Shown here piece by piece: positions 22,387 to 35,702 of a stretch of DNA of 64,000 nucleotides; within the stretch, counting starts at the first letter, position 1, and the number at the start of each line of letters is the position of its first letter. Both the position numbers and the translations under genes were made by a program. Source of the stretch: Cudoniella acicularis. Its lineage: Eukaryota > Ascomycota > Leotiomycetes > Helotiales > Helotiaceae. The notes below the pieces were generated by a model. The model was not told where the DNA came from, did not search any database, and saw nothing but the letters and a program-made list of their open reading frames with translations. The stretch spans positions 1 to 64,000 of the forward strand of contig JAAMPI010000077.1 of the NCBI GenBank assembly GCA_013054445.1, given 5' to 3'.

Positions 22387-24487
22387 AGGTTTGAGGGTTT
22401 GGAGAGGGAGTAAAGGGGATGGGTAGGGAAACTTTGGAAGAGGGGTATATTAGTGAAAAAGGATTTCGTCGATTTCTAGACGGAGTTATGGTGGGACTGT
22501 GGGGGTATTTTGATGTTGGATTGTAAATATTGCATGCTTTCAGTTGGCTTCTCCTTTTCACTACTCAAAATAGAATGCAGATCCCAATGATAACTGCATT
22601 AATCAGATTTTTGGGGGTATTGACTTGTGGTGGGCGCAATTGTGAGGAGTGCACTACTTTTCCCCTTTAAATGCATTCAAATACACAACAAGGTAAAGGA
22701 TTGGATCTGGGCAGTTTTTTACAGCCTCAACGTAATCCTTATTTTTAATTCATGTTTCTAAAGTAGCTACAGATGAACTCCTGCAGTAGTGAAGTGGTTT
22801 GTTTTACTATGGGAATATGCGTTACTAGAAATGACAGCTGGTCCCTGTAATTCAGCACGTAGCGGTGCTCATGCATCGCGACTCGTAGAGTTACTATGCG
22901 CAAAAACTCTTTATTTATTTAGAAAGTCATCACGATCGAATAATAAAACAGTCATCACAAAGAATAAACCATATTCAATGGGGGAGTTCCAACTGATTGC
23001 ACGGTATTATGGGTGTACTCTGAGTGATTTCAACAGCAGAAAATCCTCTACGCATCCACTTCTAACACTTCGAAAAGTGATCACTATTTTACTATTAGAA
23101 TTTTATAAAAAAAAAAAATACCACAAGGTCACATATATCTTTCAGCTTTTTAGTTAAATTCGAGGTCTTTAAACTTTGTGGTTACTTAATAACTTTGAAG
23201 TGTTTTGTGGACTTTAGCTTCGTGGCACAACCCACTGCACTAGCCTGGAGCACAGGTCTTGCACCCTGTATTTTAGCGAGTGTCAGCGCTGAATCGTCCA
23301 TCCTCAGAAAGATTTTGCGCAACAGCAACAGATTTTCTATTGTCTTGCTATGAGCAATTGTTTTATTACTGTCTAATCGAAAAAGTCTTAGAATTACTGA
23401 ATAGTGTTAAGGTCACGTTCTTAACGAAAATTGCGCTGGTATAGCTTCCAGTTCGGGGGCTTTCACGCTATAATTTAGCGATGGTGCCCTGAATTGCAGG
23501 GACTCGCCTAGGAAACCAACTCAACGATTGTCTATTCTTATGTCACGCCTTGATATGTAGCTTTTGGTTGGATCTTCCTTAAACTTTATCGGTATTTAAA
23601 ACAAAGCCAAAGGAAAATATGCCCTGCTGTGAGAGTTTCAGTCACTGTTTATCTTCGTGAGTTATTGCCTAGCTTAGAGAGCTAAATGCGGAAGGGGCAA
23701 GACCTTAAATATATTACTAAATGCACTTTTACCTGCAAGCTATGCTAGCATTATGTTTTGATTATGTCACGTAATAGGGATGAAACAAACTTGTGTAATA
23801 TCTTTCTTTCTGTGAGACATTCACGTTTAGTTCTCATCTAATGCTCCTCTTACAAATTTTTGTTTGTGATATTCACCTTAGAATTCATCTAACTATCGTT
23901 CGGCTATATGTTAATATATGACCTTCACTTCAAATTCGTCTCATATTCTATCTGCAAATTGTTAGTTATGACATTCACCTTTGAATTCATCTAACGTTCT
24001 TTCTAGGACCTGTCAATTTCGGCTATTCATCTCGGATCTTACCTAATCTTCCTTCTACAAAACTTCAGTTTATGACATCCAACTCAGTGGGTATCTTGCA
24101 GTTACCTCTACAAATCTTCACTTTATAACACTTAGCTTAACTCCTATTTAACCCCGGTCCTATAAAATATTCACCTCGATTCCTAATTCAACCCCGCACT
24201 TACCCCGCACCCACAAATATTCACTCCATTCTCTCTTGCTTCTCTTCATCTACTCTTGCCGATCAAGGACTTCTATAAAAGTTTTCAACCACAGCCGCCT
24301 TCTTCTAATCTCACCACAATCCAATCTCAACTCTATCCTTCTTTCAACCCCGCTCCTATACCCCCACCCAGGAATCCTCACTTCATTACCTCTTAAATAT
24401 TCCCTATCAAAGATCTCTATCAATATCTTCGACTCTAACATCTCCCTTTCAGCCCCACAAAAGCACTTCTCGGTTCTCTTTAAAGCC
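22387..24487. other. AT-rich intergenic region with a diverged tandem repeat
   Basis: The interval between the secreted-protein gene and the AT-hook gene is AT-rich. An open frame of 122 codons (22789-23157) is dominated by AT composition and shows no motif. The second part is built of diverged units of about 52 bp, listed separately. Confidence 0.5.
23811..24260. repeat. Diverged tandem repeat, period about 52 bp
   Basis: Units begin with variants of TATGACATTCACCTT followed by GAATTCATCTAAC and a TTCTACAAA-like stretch. Starts lie near 23811, 23864, 23917, 23966, 24018, 24071, 24124, 24167 and 24214, so spacing is 43-53 bp. The units are too diverged for a recent minisatellite. They run up to the 5' region of the gene starting at 24488. 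Confidence 0.6.
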
Positions 24488-25864
24488 ATGGCCGAACCAA
24501 GCTCTTCTTCTTCATCTTCAAACCCTCCTCATGTCACACCGTTAGAATGGTACGAAAACCGAAACAAAGAGGGAAAGCCTCAAGCAATGAAGAAGTGGTC
24601 CATTTTCCATTATACCAAAGGATTCAACATTACCAAGGAGAAATATCACGAAATCGATGAGTATCTGTGCGAATTGCTTAAATCAAACAAACTTTACAAA
24701 GAGGCGACTGGTACTGGTAGGTCTATCACCTTTCATTTCACAACACTTTCATTTCACCTTTCCTCCCCTCATGTAGTGCCAGCACGAAGACTAACATTTG
24801 AAACTTCCAGTTGAGATGATGAAAGGACACCATAAGGCAATTCAAGAGCTTCGCACAAAATTCCCCATCCTTACCAGCGATTCTGTCCCCGGAATTTGGG
24901 CCCAGCATGCACTGGAGGCACTTGTGCGGGATTCCTGCGTCTGGATGATCAAAAACGAAGCAAAGCTCGACCAACCGCGCAAGCGCCGCTTACCAAAGTC
25001 CGAAGCAACTGCTGCCACCGACAAGCCCAAAGAGAAGAAAACCAGAATCTCAAAAGCATCTAAAGAATCCAAGGAAGAAACTCCATCTACTCTAACAACT
25101 CCAACCGTTCCCTTCGATATCCCATACAAAAACTGCTACTTCCTCGTCACCGTTCGAGGCAACGCAGCCAAGAATGCAACTGTTCCGCTCATTGATCTTG
25201 TTGGTGAGAGTTTCGTCGCTGAGAGAGATGTGGATTTGAATCCGGGTACGTTGGAGCTTAGCCATCTTCATGAATTTTTGAAGATCCATTTGAAATATGG
25301 GGTTGGTGATGGGCTGATATATTGCTTGGTTGCGGGCGATGGGAAGAAGATTGATGTCGAGATTACTATGGACAACCATTTGCGAAATGCTGCGATCTGT
25401 CTGAGAACGCCGGGAATTAGTTCGTTGAATTTGGAGGTTATCAAATCGGTAAATTGCTGCTGCACATTTAAGTATATATTTGGAAGGCTAATATAAGATC
25501 TATGCAGATCAAGAAGGAAGACGATGGAGATGAGGCCATGGGAACGCTCGCCAACTTTGGCTTTGATCTTCCCGCTATTCCCGGACAGAAAAATTCAGAG
25601 CAGGGAGGTGGTAACGCAAGCTCGATGACAAACTCCTCTGGACTGGACCAAATGTTGGCTTCAAATTTGGCGGCGAATCCCTTGTTCACAAGTCCTCCAT
25701 TCACAACACCACCAGACACAACTCTGGGCTATCCACCGCCGTACATGGCTTCTGGGCCTGTTGCGCCTTCTCGACCTGTTGCACCATCTGGATACTGCTT
25801 CGTCGACCCAAATGTTGGCTATCTTGGGACAACTCCGAGGGGAAGACCACGGAAAATGCAATGA
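24488..25864 (+). CDS. Unknown protein with C-terminal AT-hook
   Basis: Exons 24488-24716, 24811-25448 and 25508-25864 join in phase to 407 residues. The ATG sits in a strong context (GCCATGGCC). An open frame upstream of it is 5'-leader sequence. Residues 1-120 hold a Ser run and a helical region (PLEWYENRNKEGKP, HYTKGFNITKEKYHEIDEYL). Around 130-175 lies a Lys/Arg-rich stretch resembling nuclear-localisation sequence (PRKRRLPK and KPKEKKTR). The C-terminal region is Pro/Gly-rich and ends PRGRPRKMQ, a textbook AT-hook core (RGRP with flanking basic residues). A nuclear role binding AT-rich DNA minor grooves is inferred. No catalytic domain is recognised. Confidence 0.7.
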
Positions 25865-27590
25865 TATCTACCAAATGCAATGATTGCGAGGTATCGTTCA
25901 TGAGTACCCTTCTATTTGCTTTCTACTACTTTGCATGGTGCTGGTGCTTGAAATGGAAAGGGGAATGAAGTTATTACGGACACCTGCTTGCCGCGTTGAT
26001 TCTTTTGCTGGCGTTTGAATTCTCGCACCACATGGACTGTGGTATCATGAAGCACTTGCCTTTGCGTTGGTTTTCTGAAATTTGATGAAATTAGGGGTTG
26101 GAGTTTAACGATTATTCCTATTCGCGCGACTCAGCCACTTGCGTTTGTGTTGAGTTCTTTTCTGCTATTCCATGGAATTGCGGGTTGCAACTGAGGGAGC
26201 ATTCATATTCCTGCACCTGCATGTTCACGCATCACGATAGACTGTGGCATTATCAAGCGCTTGCTCTTCGCGTTGACTTTTTCAAAATTTGAGGGAATCG
26301 CCTCAGATTTGCCTGAGTTTGAGGCTGGGAAGGAATCGCGATGATTTTTATTCGAGCATACATAACGCAACCCCGGAGTTTGAGCATCATCCATAGAAAT
26401 ACCATAGACTTTCACTCATCCGGTGTATCAAAAGCTTTGGCTTTATCAATTGCGCGCGGACCAAAACAAGCAAATGCAAGATTAAGATATCTCTCTCGGA
26501 TCGGTTTAGATGACTGAGACATGGCACATTGAGACAGTCCATGCCCCCGAGGACTTTCTCCACAGCCCGCAGAGTAAGACCTGGGAAATAAAACTGTCTA
26601 TCATATCCGGCTATCTCTCGGCCACAACCGTTGTTCCACTTGGAGACGTAGTGGAGAGACGTCTGTCTGAGCAAGGCATCGTCCGAGAATTCGCTGCCCG
26701 TATAGTACTCCCACACAATTTTTGGCTTGAGAAGCGTCGCTACGTCAACGATGCCACCCATTCCCATAACCTCGTTGAGAGCTCGAAGATGCAGCCTGAT
26801 TGTAGAGCTAGGATGGTATTGCTATTTTCCAGCCTTTTGAGCAGCTAAAAGTTTCACAGGAACAGACACGTGTGGCAGTCTATCGAGATGACTAGTCTTT
26901 AACAAAACCGCGATTACTTGGCATGCTGAGGAATATCTAGCCATGATGTGCTTCCTGGTCAATGACATGAGGTTATTGAGGAATTGGAAGGGGTCGAAAG
27001 TAGCTTACACTTGATTGGTCAATTGCGGGGTATTTTGACCCCGCCGTCACCCTGGGATTGGGGGCTGATCCGTCCCGCTAATTGTCCAACAACACCATGC
27101 CAATCAACATCCCTCTCCCAACACGTGCCTTTATAACGACCTTCTTCTCTGGTACAAGTTAAAACACAACCCCGCCCTTCCGTTATCGGTCGGGAACGCT
27201 AACCCGGGATTTCCGCTTTGCTGCAGCCGCCACGGTGCATCGATGACATGCCAAGGCAGATCAATTGGTTCCTTGCATGTTGATCAAAAGCTTCTATGCA
27301 GGTCAAGAGCTCGAAAAGTCTTCTGTGCTCCTTCTATCTTCAGAGAATTGAGCTTTCTTGGCCGTCAGTCGAGAACGTGCGTACCAAGCTGCGAAGTTGT
27401 CACTTTGATGGCTTGACCTCCTCGCGGGCCCTGTTAACCTAACCCTACCTGCGCAAGTACTGAAGGTACTACGTAGGACAGAATTCGTGCTCAAGAATAG
27501 TATATAAGACCACAGTTCTTTCTCCCCCAAAACTTCTCTTTATTCCAGTCCCTTTCATATCTCAGCAATCCAGGTAAAGGTCTCTCCATC
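25865..27590. other. Intergenic, no supported gene
   Basis: The region contains diverged direct repeats around 25985-26300 and open frames on both strands at 26387-26848 that contradict each other and carry no motif. The last 100 nt form the promoter and leader of the phosphodiesterase gene. Confidence 0.5.
27501..27508 (+). promoter_or_regulatory. TATA box of the phosphodiesterase gene
   Basis: TATATAAG lies 83-90 nt before the ATG at 27591 and is followed by a CT-rich leader. Confidence 0.5.
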
Positions 27591-29145
27591 ATGCTTGTTC
27601 AAACCCTTGCTATTGTCGCAGCCTTGAGCGCTCCGGTATTGGCTACTGTCCCCAACTCCAAGGTCTATAAATATGTCGCAGCATTCAGTATCGATGGTCT
27701 TCATAGCAGTGACGTTAACAAATACACCACTCTAAGACCGGCGTCAACAATTGCAATCCTCCTCAAGACCGGGTATCAATATACTGATTGCCTGACCTCC
27801 GCTCCCTCGGACTCCTACCCAGGTGTTGCAGCCTTTATTACCGGGGCCAGCCCAAGAACCCATGGTATATACCAGACCCCTCCTCAACTACTTACTCTCA
27901 CTAACGGCGACTAGGAATCTGGTATGATGATACATATGACCGCACATATTGGGCACCGTTTTCCACAACTGGCACAAATTGTGCAGGAGCCCCAGGAGCT
28001 GAAGGTGTGTTTTATTGTTAGTTATTTTGAGCGCAGTCTGACAGTTGATAGTGATTTATGATGAGACCAAGGACTACAATTCGACCGAACTATTTTCTGG
28101 GGGCATCAACCCCTTGAACCTCCCTCAATCCAAAATCGGTGGCCAATGTGTGAACACCTATCCCCACCAACGTATTCGAGTCAACACAATCTACGAAGTT
28201 GTCCAGGCATCCGGCAAGCAAACTGCCTACACAGATAAGCACCCTTCCTACGATATGGTCCGTGGTCCCTCAGGCAAAGGACTCAGTGTTGGCTATTTCC
28301 CGGAAATTGCAAGCTATGATGACACCAATGTCACACAAATCATTGAGTATGACACATATCATGTCAATGCTTGGCTAGCTTGGATCAATGGTGGCTCGGT
28401 GCCCAATGAAGAAATTCAGGAACCCTTGACTGGGACTCCTACTCTTTTCGGTGGCAATTTTCAGGCTGTCTCCGTTGCTCAAAAGAGTTACGGATATGTT
28501 GCAGGCAGCTTAGCTTTTACCCCAGAACTTATCACAGCCCTTGATTTTGTTGACACCTCTCTTGGGAAAATCGTCGCAGCGCTCAAAGCTAAAGGAATTT
28601 ACGACGAAACCCTCATCACCATTGCATCTAAGCATGGCCAAACACCAATTGACCCAACACTATATGGCAAAGTTGATCCTGCGCTAATCACCCCCATCCT
28701 CGGCGTCCCTGTGGCTGAAATGACCACCGACGATATTGCCCTGATCTTCCTCGAGGACCAACGCGACCTCGACACCGCCGTCAACAATCTCAACCGCAAC
28801 CGCGATACCCTCAAGATCTCAGATATCATCTCTGGGGATCGTCTCACCTATCTTGGATTTGGAAACCCAACCACTGACCCCTCTGTCCCTGATATCATCG
28901 TTGCTCCAGAAATGGGCATCATTTACACGACCAGCACCTCGAAGATCGCAGAGCACGGAGGTTTGAGCGAGAATGACAGAAATGTTGCCTGTCTCGTCAG
29001 TGCTTCCAACATCTCGCCAGCTGTTTTCCCTCATCAGGTCTCTACACAGCAATTTGCTCCTACCATTTTGAAAGCTTTGGGTTTGGACCCAAAGAGCCTC
29101 CAGGGATCGGTGGCTGAGAGTACTAACCTTCTCAATGGCTTTTAA
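27591..29145 (+). CDS. Secreted type I phosphodiesterase/nucleotide pyrophosphatase
   Basis: This belongs to the alkaline-phosphatase superfamily, whose members cleave phosphodiester or pyrophosphate bonds using two metal ions. Exons 27591-27864, 27915-28004 and 28052-29145 (introns 50 and 47 nt) give 485 residues. A signal peptide is clear (MLVQTLAIVAALSAPVLA), so the enzyme is probably extracellular. Landmarks are FSIDGLHSSD (first metal-binding Asp), SDSYPGVAAFITG and SPRTHGIWYDD near the nucleophile region, YTDKHPSYD, ASKHGQTPIDP, and EHGGLSENDRNVACLVS (metal-binding His). The order and about 490-residue length fit the fungal secreted family. Several N-x-S/T sites (for example NVTQ) suggest glycosylation. 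The nucleophile cannot be assigned with certainty. Nutrient-driven expression is plausible but not shown. Confidence 0.88.
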
Positions 29146-31226
29146 AAGCGCAAATATTAATGAAGTATGAGCCTGTTGGATGAAATATTTGATAGACAAT
29201 CTTACGAGCAATTATGAACCTAGTAATGGTTTAATATTGAACTTTACGCAATTCATGAAACATATAAAACCAACTAGCTAATTCGGATTCAAAATGAATC
29301 GCTCAAAGATGAAGAATTATGAATTCATTGCTGCGTTACTCAAAAGCACAAGTATAGTATTGTTCTGCGGACCGTCGCAAGAATGAATTGCTGAACGCAA
29401 TCCCGGGCCTCAAATAGAACGTCTTTCCGTTTTCGTGGAGTCGTGGATATTTTGAGTCACCCAATGAAGATTTCCCTTGTCATCTTGCTAACGAATGATG
29501 TCAAACATGTATTAACAACCCAAATTGTGCTATCTTACGTTTTGTACTGTCAGGCAGGCTGTCGCACATGTCCACGTCTTCCGAAGAAAAGGGGGTTAGG
29601 TCACGTGAGAAATATTACTTGCGTGATGTCTCAAACTTTTCATTAAGCAATGGGCTGTGTATTAATAAAACAATACTTTGCTATTAAATATAATGTACCT
29701 CTGGTCTTAAATAGCATATCACCCTCATAGGCTTGATAGATAAGCTCACCCCCATTCAGGACCAGCGCTAACTCTAAACGGATTAGCGTGAACTTCGAAC
29801 TTGAACCACACCTCTCGTCCAAAAGTTCATTTGAACTCGTTCAACACCATCCTCAATTCGCACACCGAGGTCATAACGAGGATCACCACGTATCCATGCT
29901 TTCTCATGCATCACGACTGTGCTCATCACATACTTTTGCACCGCAGCAGGGCGCGATCGGGCTCACTTGTGAGTCGTGCCGCCCAGGCGCGCCCTTTGTT
30001 TTTGTTTTCCAAATTGTTCTTCATGTCTTGTGAGGGCTATCAATGTTTAGTGATCACTCGATCACGCCGCTTTTCATCAGCGGAAATCCGACTGGAGAGC
30101 ATTCAACATCGAGACCGCCTTATCTTTGGCCCTCCCTAGTGCTGGGAACATTTAATATGATAACCCTCCATAAGTATGTTGGTGGCGTTCCCATGCAGCG
30201 TCCTGAGCTACGCCCGAGCATGTATTTTTAGTGCCCCGTCACAATTACGGCCAGCTTTTCATCAGTGCCCAAAATTGAGTGAAGTTCAGCTCGGGAAATA
30301 ATAGTAGCACCAATTTTATTTACTGGTTCTTGTGGAAACATATTTCAGCTGCGATTTGTAGGGATGCGGCTATGCTACGTCAAGAGGAACACTGCCTCTC
30401 TGCAGAAATATATGATTAGCTTCTCTCCTCTTCAATCCATTTACAATTGTTTGCACGTCCAAGACCCTCGTCGAGCATGTTGCAGGTCAATTCTTCCAAC
30501 TGGAGAGCTTGAAACCAACAGATTATGGCAATATTTTGGTCCGTGCCAAAAGGCTGCTACTTCTAGTCCGCCCTTTTATTTTACACACACTACTTACCCC
30601 GGAAACGCCGCAGATGGAGAATTACCCTCGCACCCTCCCACATCAACAACACTATTCGCCGCGTCATATGCCACCAAACGATGGTTCAATCAGCTTGCCA
30701 AGGGTTCATTCGATTTCTATCGCCAATCGATGTCTCCTGAACATCTGCACTCAACTGAGTTCTTCCTGTCTGGTCCTCGTGAGTTTTCTCGCCAAGCTGC
30801 GAAGGGCGACGGCCCTACTTTCAAAGTAAGGCGGACCGGGCGAACAAGGCAGATGTAGGTTCGAGTCTAGGTGTGACAAACCACCAATTAACCATTTTCC
30901 CAGGTTTTTGTCAGACCCAATCTGCTGAGAGGCATGAAAACCCCACTCTGCTACAATGCACTCCCCTTCGACTGTCGGTGAGCTTTTGCTCGAAACCCCG
31001 CGCGAGCAACACACAATGGTGGAATGACGGTCCTTAAAGAGGGGTTTGCTTTTATGATTATGAAATTACGTGTCCTGAGGACTCGACATGGTCGTTTCCG
31101 AGCACGTCTGGACTGTATAGCTGGCTAGAGAGCCAGATACCTTGCAGAAGCACCATACTGAGAATTCATGGCAACCTGGGACCATTCGACTTTATATCTT
31201 CTTCAGCAGACGGCGTGCTTCTAGAG
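29146..31226. other. Intergenic, no supported gene
   Basis: The region is AT-rich near 29150-29330 and of mixed composition later. Open frames (for example 30364-30858) are short, lack motifs and contradict neighbouring frames. A tRNA-like GGTTCGAGTC near 30858 was examined and rejected. Confidence 0.5.
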
Positions 31227-33214
31227 ATGGCAAGAGTCCCCTCAACTCATAACTACGGAATGGGGAGTTATCCTCGACCTTCTTCTCAAGAAAACGAAAA
31301 AGAGCAAGTCAATAAAATCTGGAATATTGTTTTGCCATTAAAGTAAGTTGTTCCCGTTCTGATTGGATTCTAGAAACATTCTCATGTTAGATGTTAGAGC
31401 CCGTCCTACACCAAAGTACAAACTCTCAAGATACCGCTTTCTTACTTGGGTTGCTTATTCTCGCACGTTGTCGACGGAAATCGACGAAAGCCAACGACTA
31501 TCCTGCCCTTTGACCGATTGCCCGCGATTTCAGAAACCCTTTCCTACTATGGCGGAAATGCTCGAACACGTGTATGGTTGCCCCTGTCTATCAAGAGGCT
31601 ACTCGAAAGGGCGTTACCTCTGTCCTGATTGCAACCAAGAGGAAAGGATTAGCCGATGTCATATAAATGGCTGTCGTATTAGACACTCTTGCAAAGACCG
31701 ATTTGCCGAGTCCCTAAAATCAGCGAAGAACTTTTTCGGCGGTCAAGGATCGAAGGTGTGCCAACTCGTCGGTGGATCAAGGCGACACTCTCGCGATTCC
31801 AATGACTTGCCCTCAGAAAAACTGATATCCCATCCTGCCAGCCCGGGTGCAGAACTTGCAGACACACAACTGTCCGAATTACTTTGCCCTCAGTCGCTCT
31901 ATCAACAAGGCCCCTTTCCTGAAAAACAAACGGGCCAACCGCTTGAGCGTTCTGAACTCAGTGGTGATGGTTGGGCTTTTGAGCTCTCTGCCAATCGCGA
32001 ATCCAGGTATTCTACGCACCAACGGGTTGATGGCAAACGCCAAAGCCAAGCTCCTTCTCCTTTACTTATTTCAAGCTACACTTCGGGACCACAAGCTCCA
32101 CTCCAACAACCACAAAACTGGTCTCCTCCATCATACGGCTTTAAGGAGACAACTGGATGGGGAGAACAAAACCATTTGATTGAGTTTTCTCCCCCTGCAC
32201 AAAGTATCGACGAGGTGTCCAGACCGCGAGAGACGACACAAAATATGCATGGATCAGGATCTTATAGGGATGAAGTATACCCAGACCATACCCTTTCTCC
32301 TCTCACTTCGGCTGCAAGCGACGGAACATATCCTTATCCGCTCGCAATCTCCCCTGTTGAAAGTCAAGTCAGTAGTAGTAGAAGCGTCCCATCAACAAGC
32401 CCTACGGGCCCTCAACAATTAATGCCGGCTTCCATCCACACCCGATCGTCAAGCTTTGGTTCTGGTTACGCCAGCTCCCATTACTACCATGGGTCTTTTC
32501 AGGAATCCAGTCCACAGGACATGTTTGCTGCGTGCGAGTCAAACAGGCCGTACCCAACTCCGGCGGAGGGCTCAAGTAGCTCTAGTTACTCGCAAGTCAA
32601 TCATCTTGGTGTCAGGGCCAACAATGATCTAAGCCATCTTCCTGGGTGGTATTCTCCAGAAAGCGTTGGTCAGAAACAGTAAGCAGCAACCTAATTGTCT
32701 TTTTTAATGCACGCTAACAGGTTCTTACAGCTGGTCGCAACCCAATAATGCGCATTCCGAAGGATCATTATCTTCCTCATCGCCCGTCATTCAAGACACC
32801 CCCAACTCTCCAACTGCAAGCCTTTCTTCCCACGACACCTCTTGTACTTCATCGTCAAAGTACAAATGTACATGCGGCTTTGAGCCTCGGGGAAAAGATA
32901 TCAACAAGCCTTCAAACCTGAAAAGACACCGAAAAACCAGCTCTTGCAAACGATATATTCCCTATTCTCGGAGCAGAGACCCACCGCCAGAAAAGTCCTT
33001 CAAGTGCCCTTTTCCGGATTGCGGCTTGTCATACACTCGCTCTGATAACCTCCTCGTTCATCAGCGTAACAAAAAACATCAAAATGTTATTGAATTTATA
33101 GTTCGTAGTTCTTCTCCGCCTTTGGAGGGCGGAAATGAGGAGACACGATTTTCCAACAGCCCTGGTGGTGGTGAGAAGGCACATGAAAATGAAGGCGAAG
33201 ATCTGTGGTCTTGA
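31227..33214 (+). CDS. C2H2 zinc-finger protein
   Basis: Best model: exons 31227-31342, 31398-32678 and 32731-33214, giving 626 residues, all in phase. The first intron has alternative acceptors (31373 or 31397); the latter gives a normal 55-nt intron. The C-terminus has one atypical finger (YKCTCGFEPRG, later LKRHRKTSSCK) and one classical C2H2 finger (FKCPFPDCGLSYTRSDNLLV followed by HQRNKKH). A Cys-rich N-terminal block (LSCPLTDCPRF, CPCLSRGYSKGRYLCPDC) may be a further zinc site. Between them lies a long Ser/Gln/Pro-rich, probably disordered region typical of fungal regulators. A nuclear DNA-binding role is inferred. Targets are unknown, and no cluster around the gene suggests a pathway. 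Confidence 0.8.
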
Positions 33215-35702
33215 ATTTACCAGTCACGGAACGTTGAGCATGTCTGGCTGCCCAACAACTGGAACACGCCATCGCGATTGAATCGCTGACTCGAAAACAT
33301 TTTGAAGGAACTGAAATTCCTAACCTTTTATCTCACGCTTTCTCATATTTGCACTTTCTTTTTCATACTTCACCGAAAAATATCTATCCTGGCGGGCTAA
33401 TGACTGAGTGCTTGCTGCGTGCGATGGACTCGCCGCAGCTAGAGCATCAGGGCCACTTGTGGCCGAGCACCGAAGAAGGACTGGGGCTATCTGTTTCGCT
33501 CTATTTATTTGTTTTTGGATCTGGTCGTCCTGTGGACACTGATTGTGTTTGTTTGTTTCGCTTGAAGCGGAAGGGAGTTGGAATTAATAGTTTACTGGGT
33601 CTGAGAAATGGAAACTTGTTTGATAATATTATTCATCCAGACCATAACCATAAGAATGCTCTGGAAATTTTGCTACGTGATTAAAATCTAGTGTTGGTGC
33701 TGAAATTGTTTCATGCCCCCCTTTCTGTCCTCGTTAAGTACTTGAGAGCTTAAGAGCGAACACTAAGAGCGAACACACTAACTTACCAACACCCCTTCAC
33801 TCATGTCGGAAAGCCAAGAGAGCGCACTTACCTACTTTCTTGTCAAAATCGTAACAACCCACGGCACGCGCCCGCAATTTCTCAAAAATATTGTATTAGT
33901 CAACGCAACGCATACACCATCCCGGGTCCTGGACAGCTCACAAGCGCATGCAGGTACTTACCTCAGGACCTGCATCTGCAAGATGTAGTGCAGTGCGATG
34001 ATATGTGTACCTAGATCTGGATCTTGGTTGGGGCTGAGGATATTTCATGCAGGAACGTGAGGAACGGGGTTGTTATTGGATAATTGGAAGTTGGGAGGGA
34101 GGGCTGAGAGCTGAGGGAATGGGGGCCAAAGTGGGCTGAGGGTTGGAATTGGTTGATCCAATGATGCTGAGTTTAAGTGTATGATAATTGACAGTTTAGT
34201 GTTGGGAAATAAAAGTAAAAAGTTTATAAATAATAAAGAAGATACATGTCTGAAATTCATCATGTTGTGGTTTCGTTTTACTTCTAATTTCAATAGATGG
34301 TTTATTTTGGTGTTTTGCTTAAAAATAAAAGATTCGTATAAATAATAGCCTCGCTGACACGCTGTCACACCGTGGACTTGGATTTGTTCTTGATTAACAA
34401 AATATTTGTGGAGATCGCCGATGCCTAATGGGATGAAGGGTGAAGTGATCCTCGTGCTTTTGAAGAGAGGGTTAGATTTACCATTTTGCGACAAGCCGCT
34501 TTCTGGAGGTTTCGGGGGTTTCATGAAATGTGAGAAGGACTGAGCTTTGAGGTTTGAGTGAAAAAAGAAATTAAAGAATTGACAACATGACGTCTTGTGA
34601 CAGCACAGGAATGCTTGATAACAGCGTTAACAGAAGCTGTTTTTGGTTTTTGAGGAGGGCAAATTGAAGTAAGGACAAAGAAGCAGAAAGAATGGCGATA
34701 GACTGACGGAGCAGAGTAGGAGGAGCGATATATCCAAGATATGTGTCAAGGAGACTTTCCTCGCGCTCTTTTGCGACAATAGCAGGAGAAGACATATAGT
34801 CTTGGTTTTAAAAATTCAAGCATTGAGAGTGAAGGAGTGGAATTACAGGGCGTTGTCCTGAAATATGCAATTCCCTGTGTAGGTAGAAGGATGGTCTGTA
34901 GACCAACTCTGAGTATAATAATTTTGAAAAACGTCGGCATCATAAAAGATTAAAGTGTATTTTTATTGAGTTCTTTTAATTACGGAAGGTGGGACAAGTT
35001 AGGTCTTAGTTCTTATTTAGAAGCCCAACTTGAGCGCTGGAACCGGTACCAAGGTGAAATGCTGAAGTACCTGAAGTTCCAAGAGCGGATCTGACATTGT
35101 GAGGATATATTCTTTGAATAAGAAAAGAGGGGAGTTTCTAGATAGGAAGTGAGTGCACTTTGAAGTTTCGACAACTTTATAGTCCGCTCTTTTTGCGCTG
35201 AGTCTAGAGAGCATCAGTTGTATTTTACAACTGAACAGTAGTTTATTTGACAGCGAGAGAGATTTATTTTAACAGCAGCATGTCGGCCAAGAACCTTTCA
35301 GAATCCCGTCTTCAGGAATAGTTGAGTAGTTGGCTATAAATACCAAACAAAGAAGGGCATTATTAGGCGCGAGGGGATTAGGAGAGTTGCGAAGTAAGAG
35401 AACTTGGGTTTTCAAAGACATTTTTCAAGATTCTGTTGGATTCGTTGGAAGGAAGTTCAGACTGATTCTCAGGCCTTTTTTAAGACCTTCCGCAAATTTG
35501 ATGACAGGGAGATAGAGGAACTTGAAAATAATTTCCAGAATCCAGTGAAGACAGAAAACGGCACACTTGGGAAAAACCAAAAAGTAATTTGAAGGCAAAA
35601 ACCGAGGTAACTGAACAAACGTCAAATAATACACCCAAGTATTACTCCCTGAATAAAGTTCAAATACCCTCGACCACAAACAGCGCTAATACAAAAAGAC
35701 GT
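33215..35702. other. Intergenic, one weak small frame
   Basis: The region is AT-rich. On the minus strand 34795-34571 a 74-codon frame starts MSSPAIVAKEREESLLDTYL and continues with a hydrophobic Leu-rich half. It has an ATG and plausible composition, but no recognised family or splice partner. Everything else is short and unsupported. Confidence 0.4.

Noticed and set aside
22789..23157. 122-codon open frame
   Set aside because: AT-rich composition, poly-Lys end and no motif; more likely chance.
26387..26848. Overlapping frames of 112 and 126 codons on opposite strands
   Set aside because: Neither has a motif, splice structure or promoter, and they contradict each other.
30835..30885. tRNA-like T-loop (GGTTCGAGTC)
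   Set aside because: The flanks do not form a five-pair T stem, acceptor stem or D arm.
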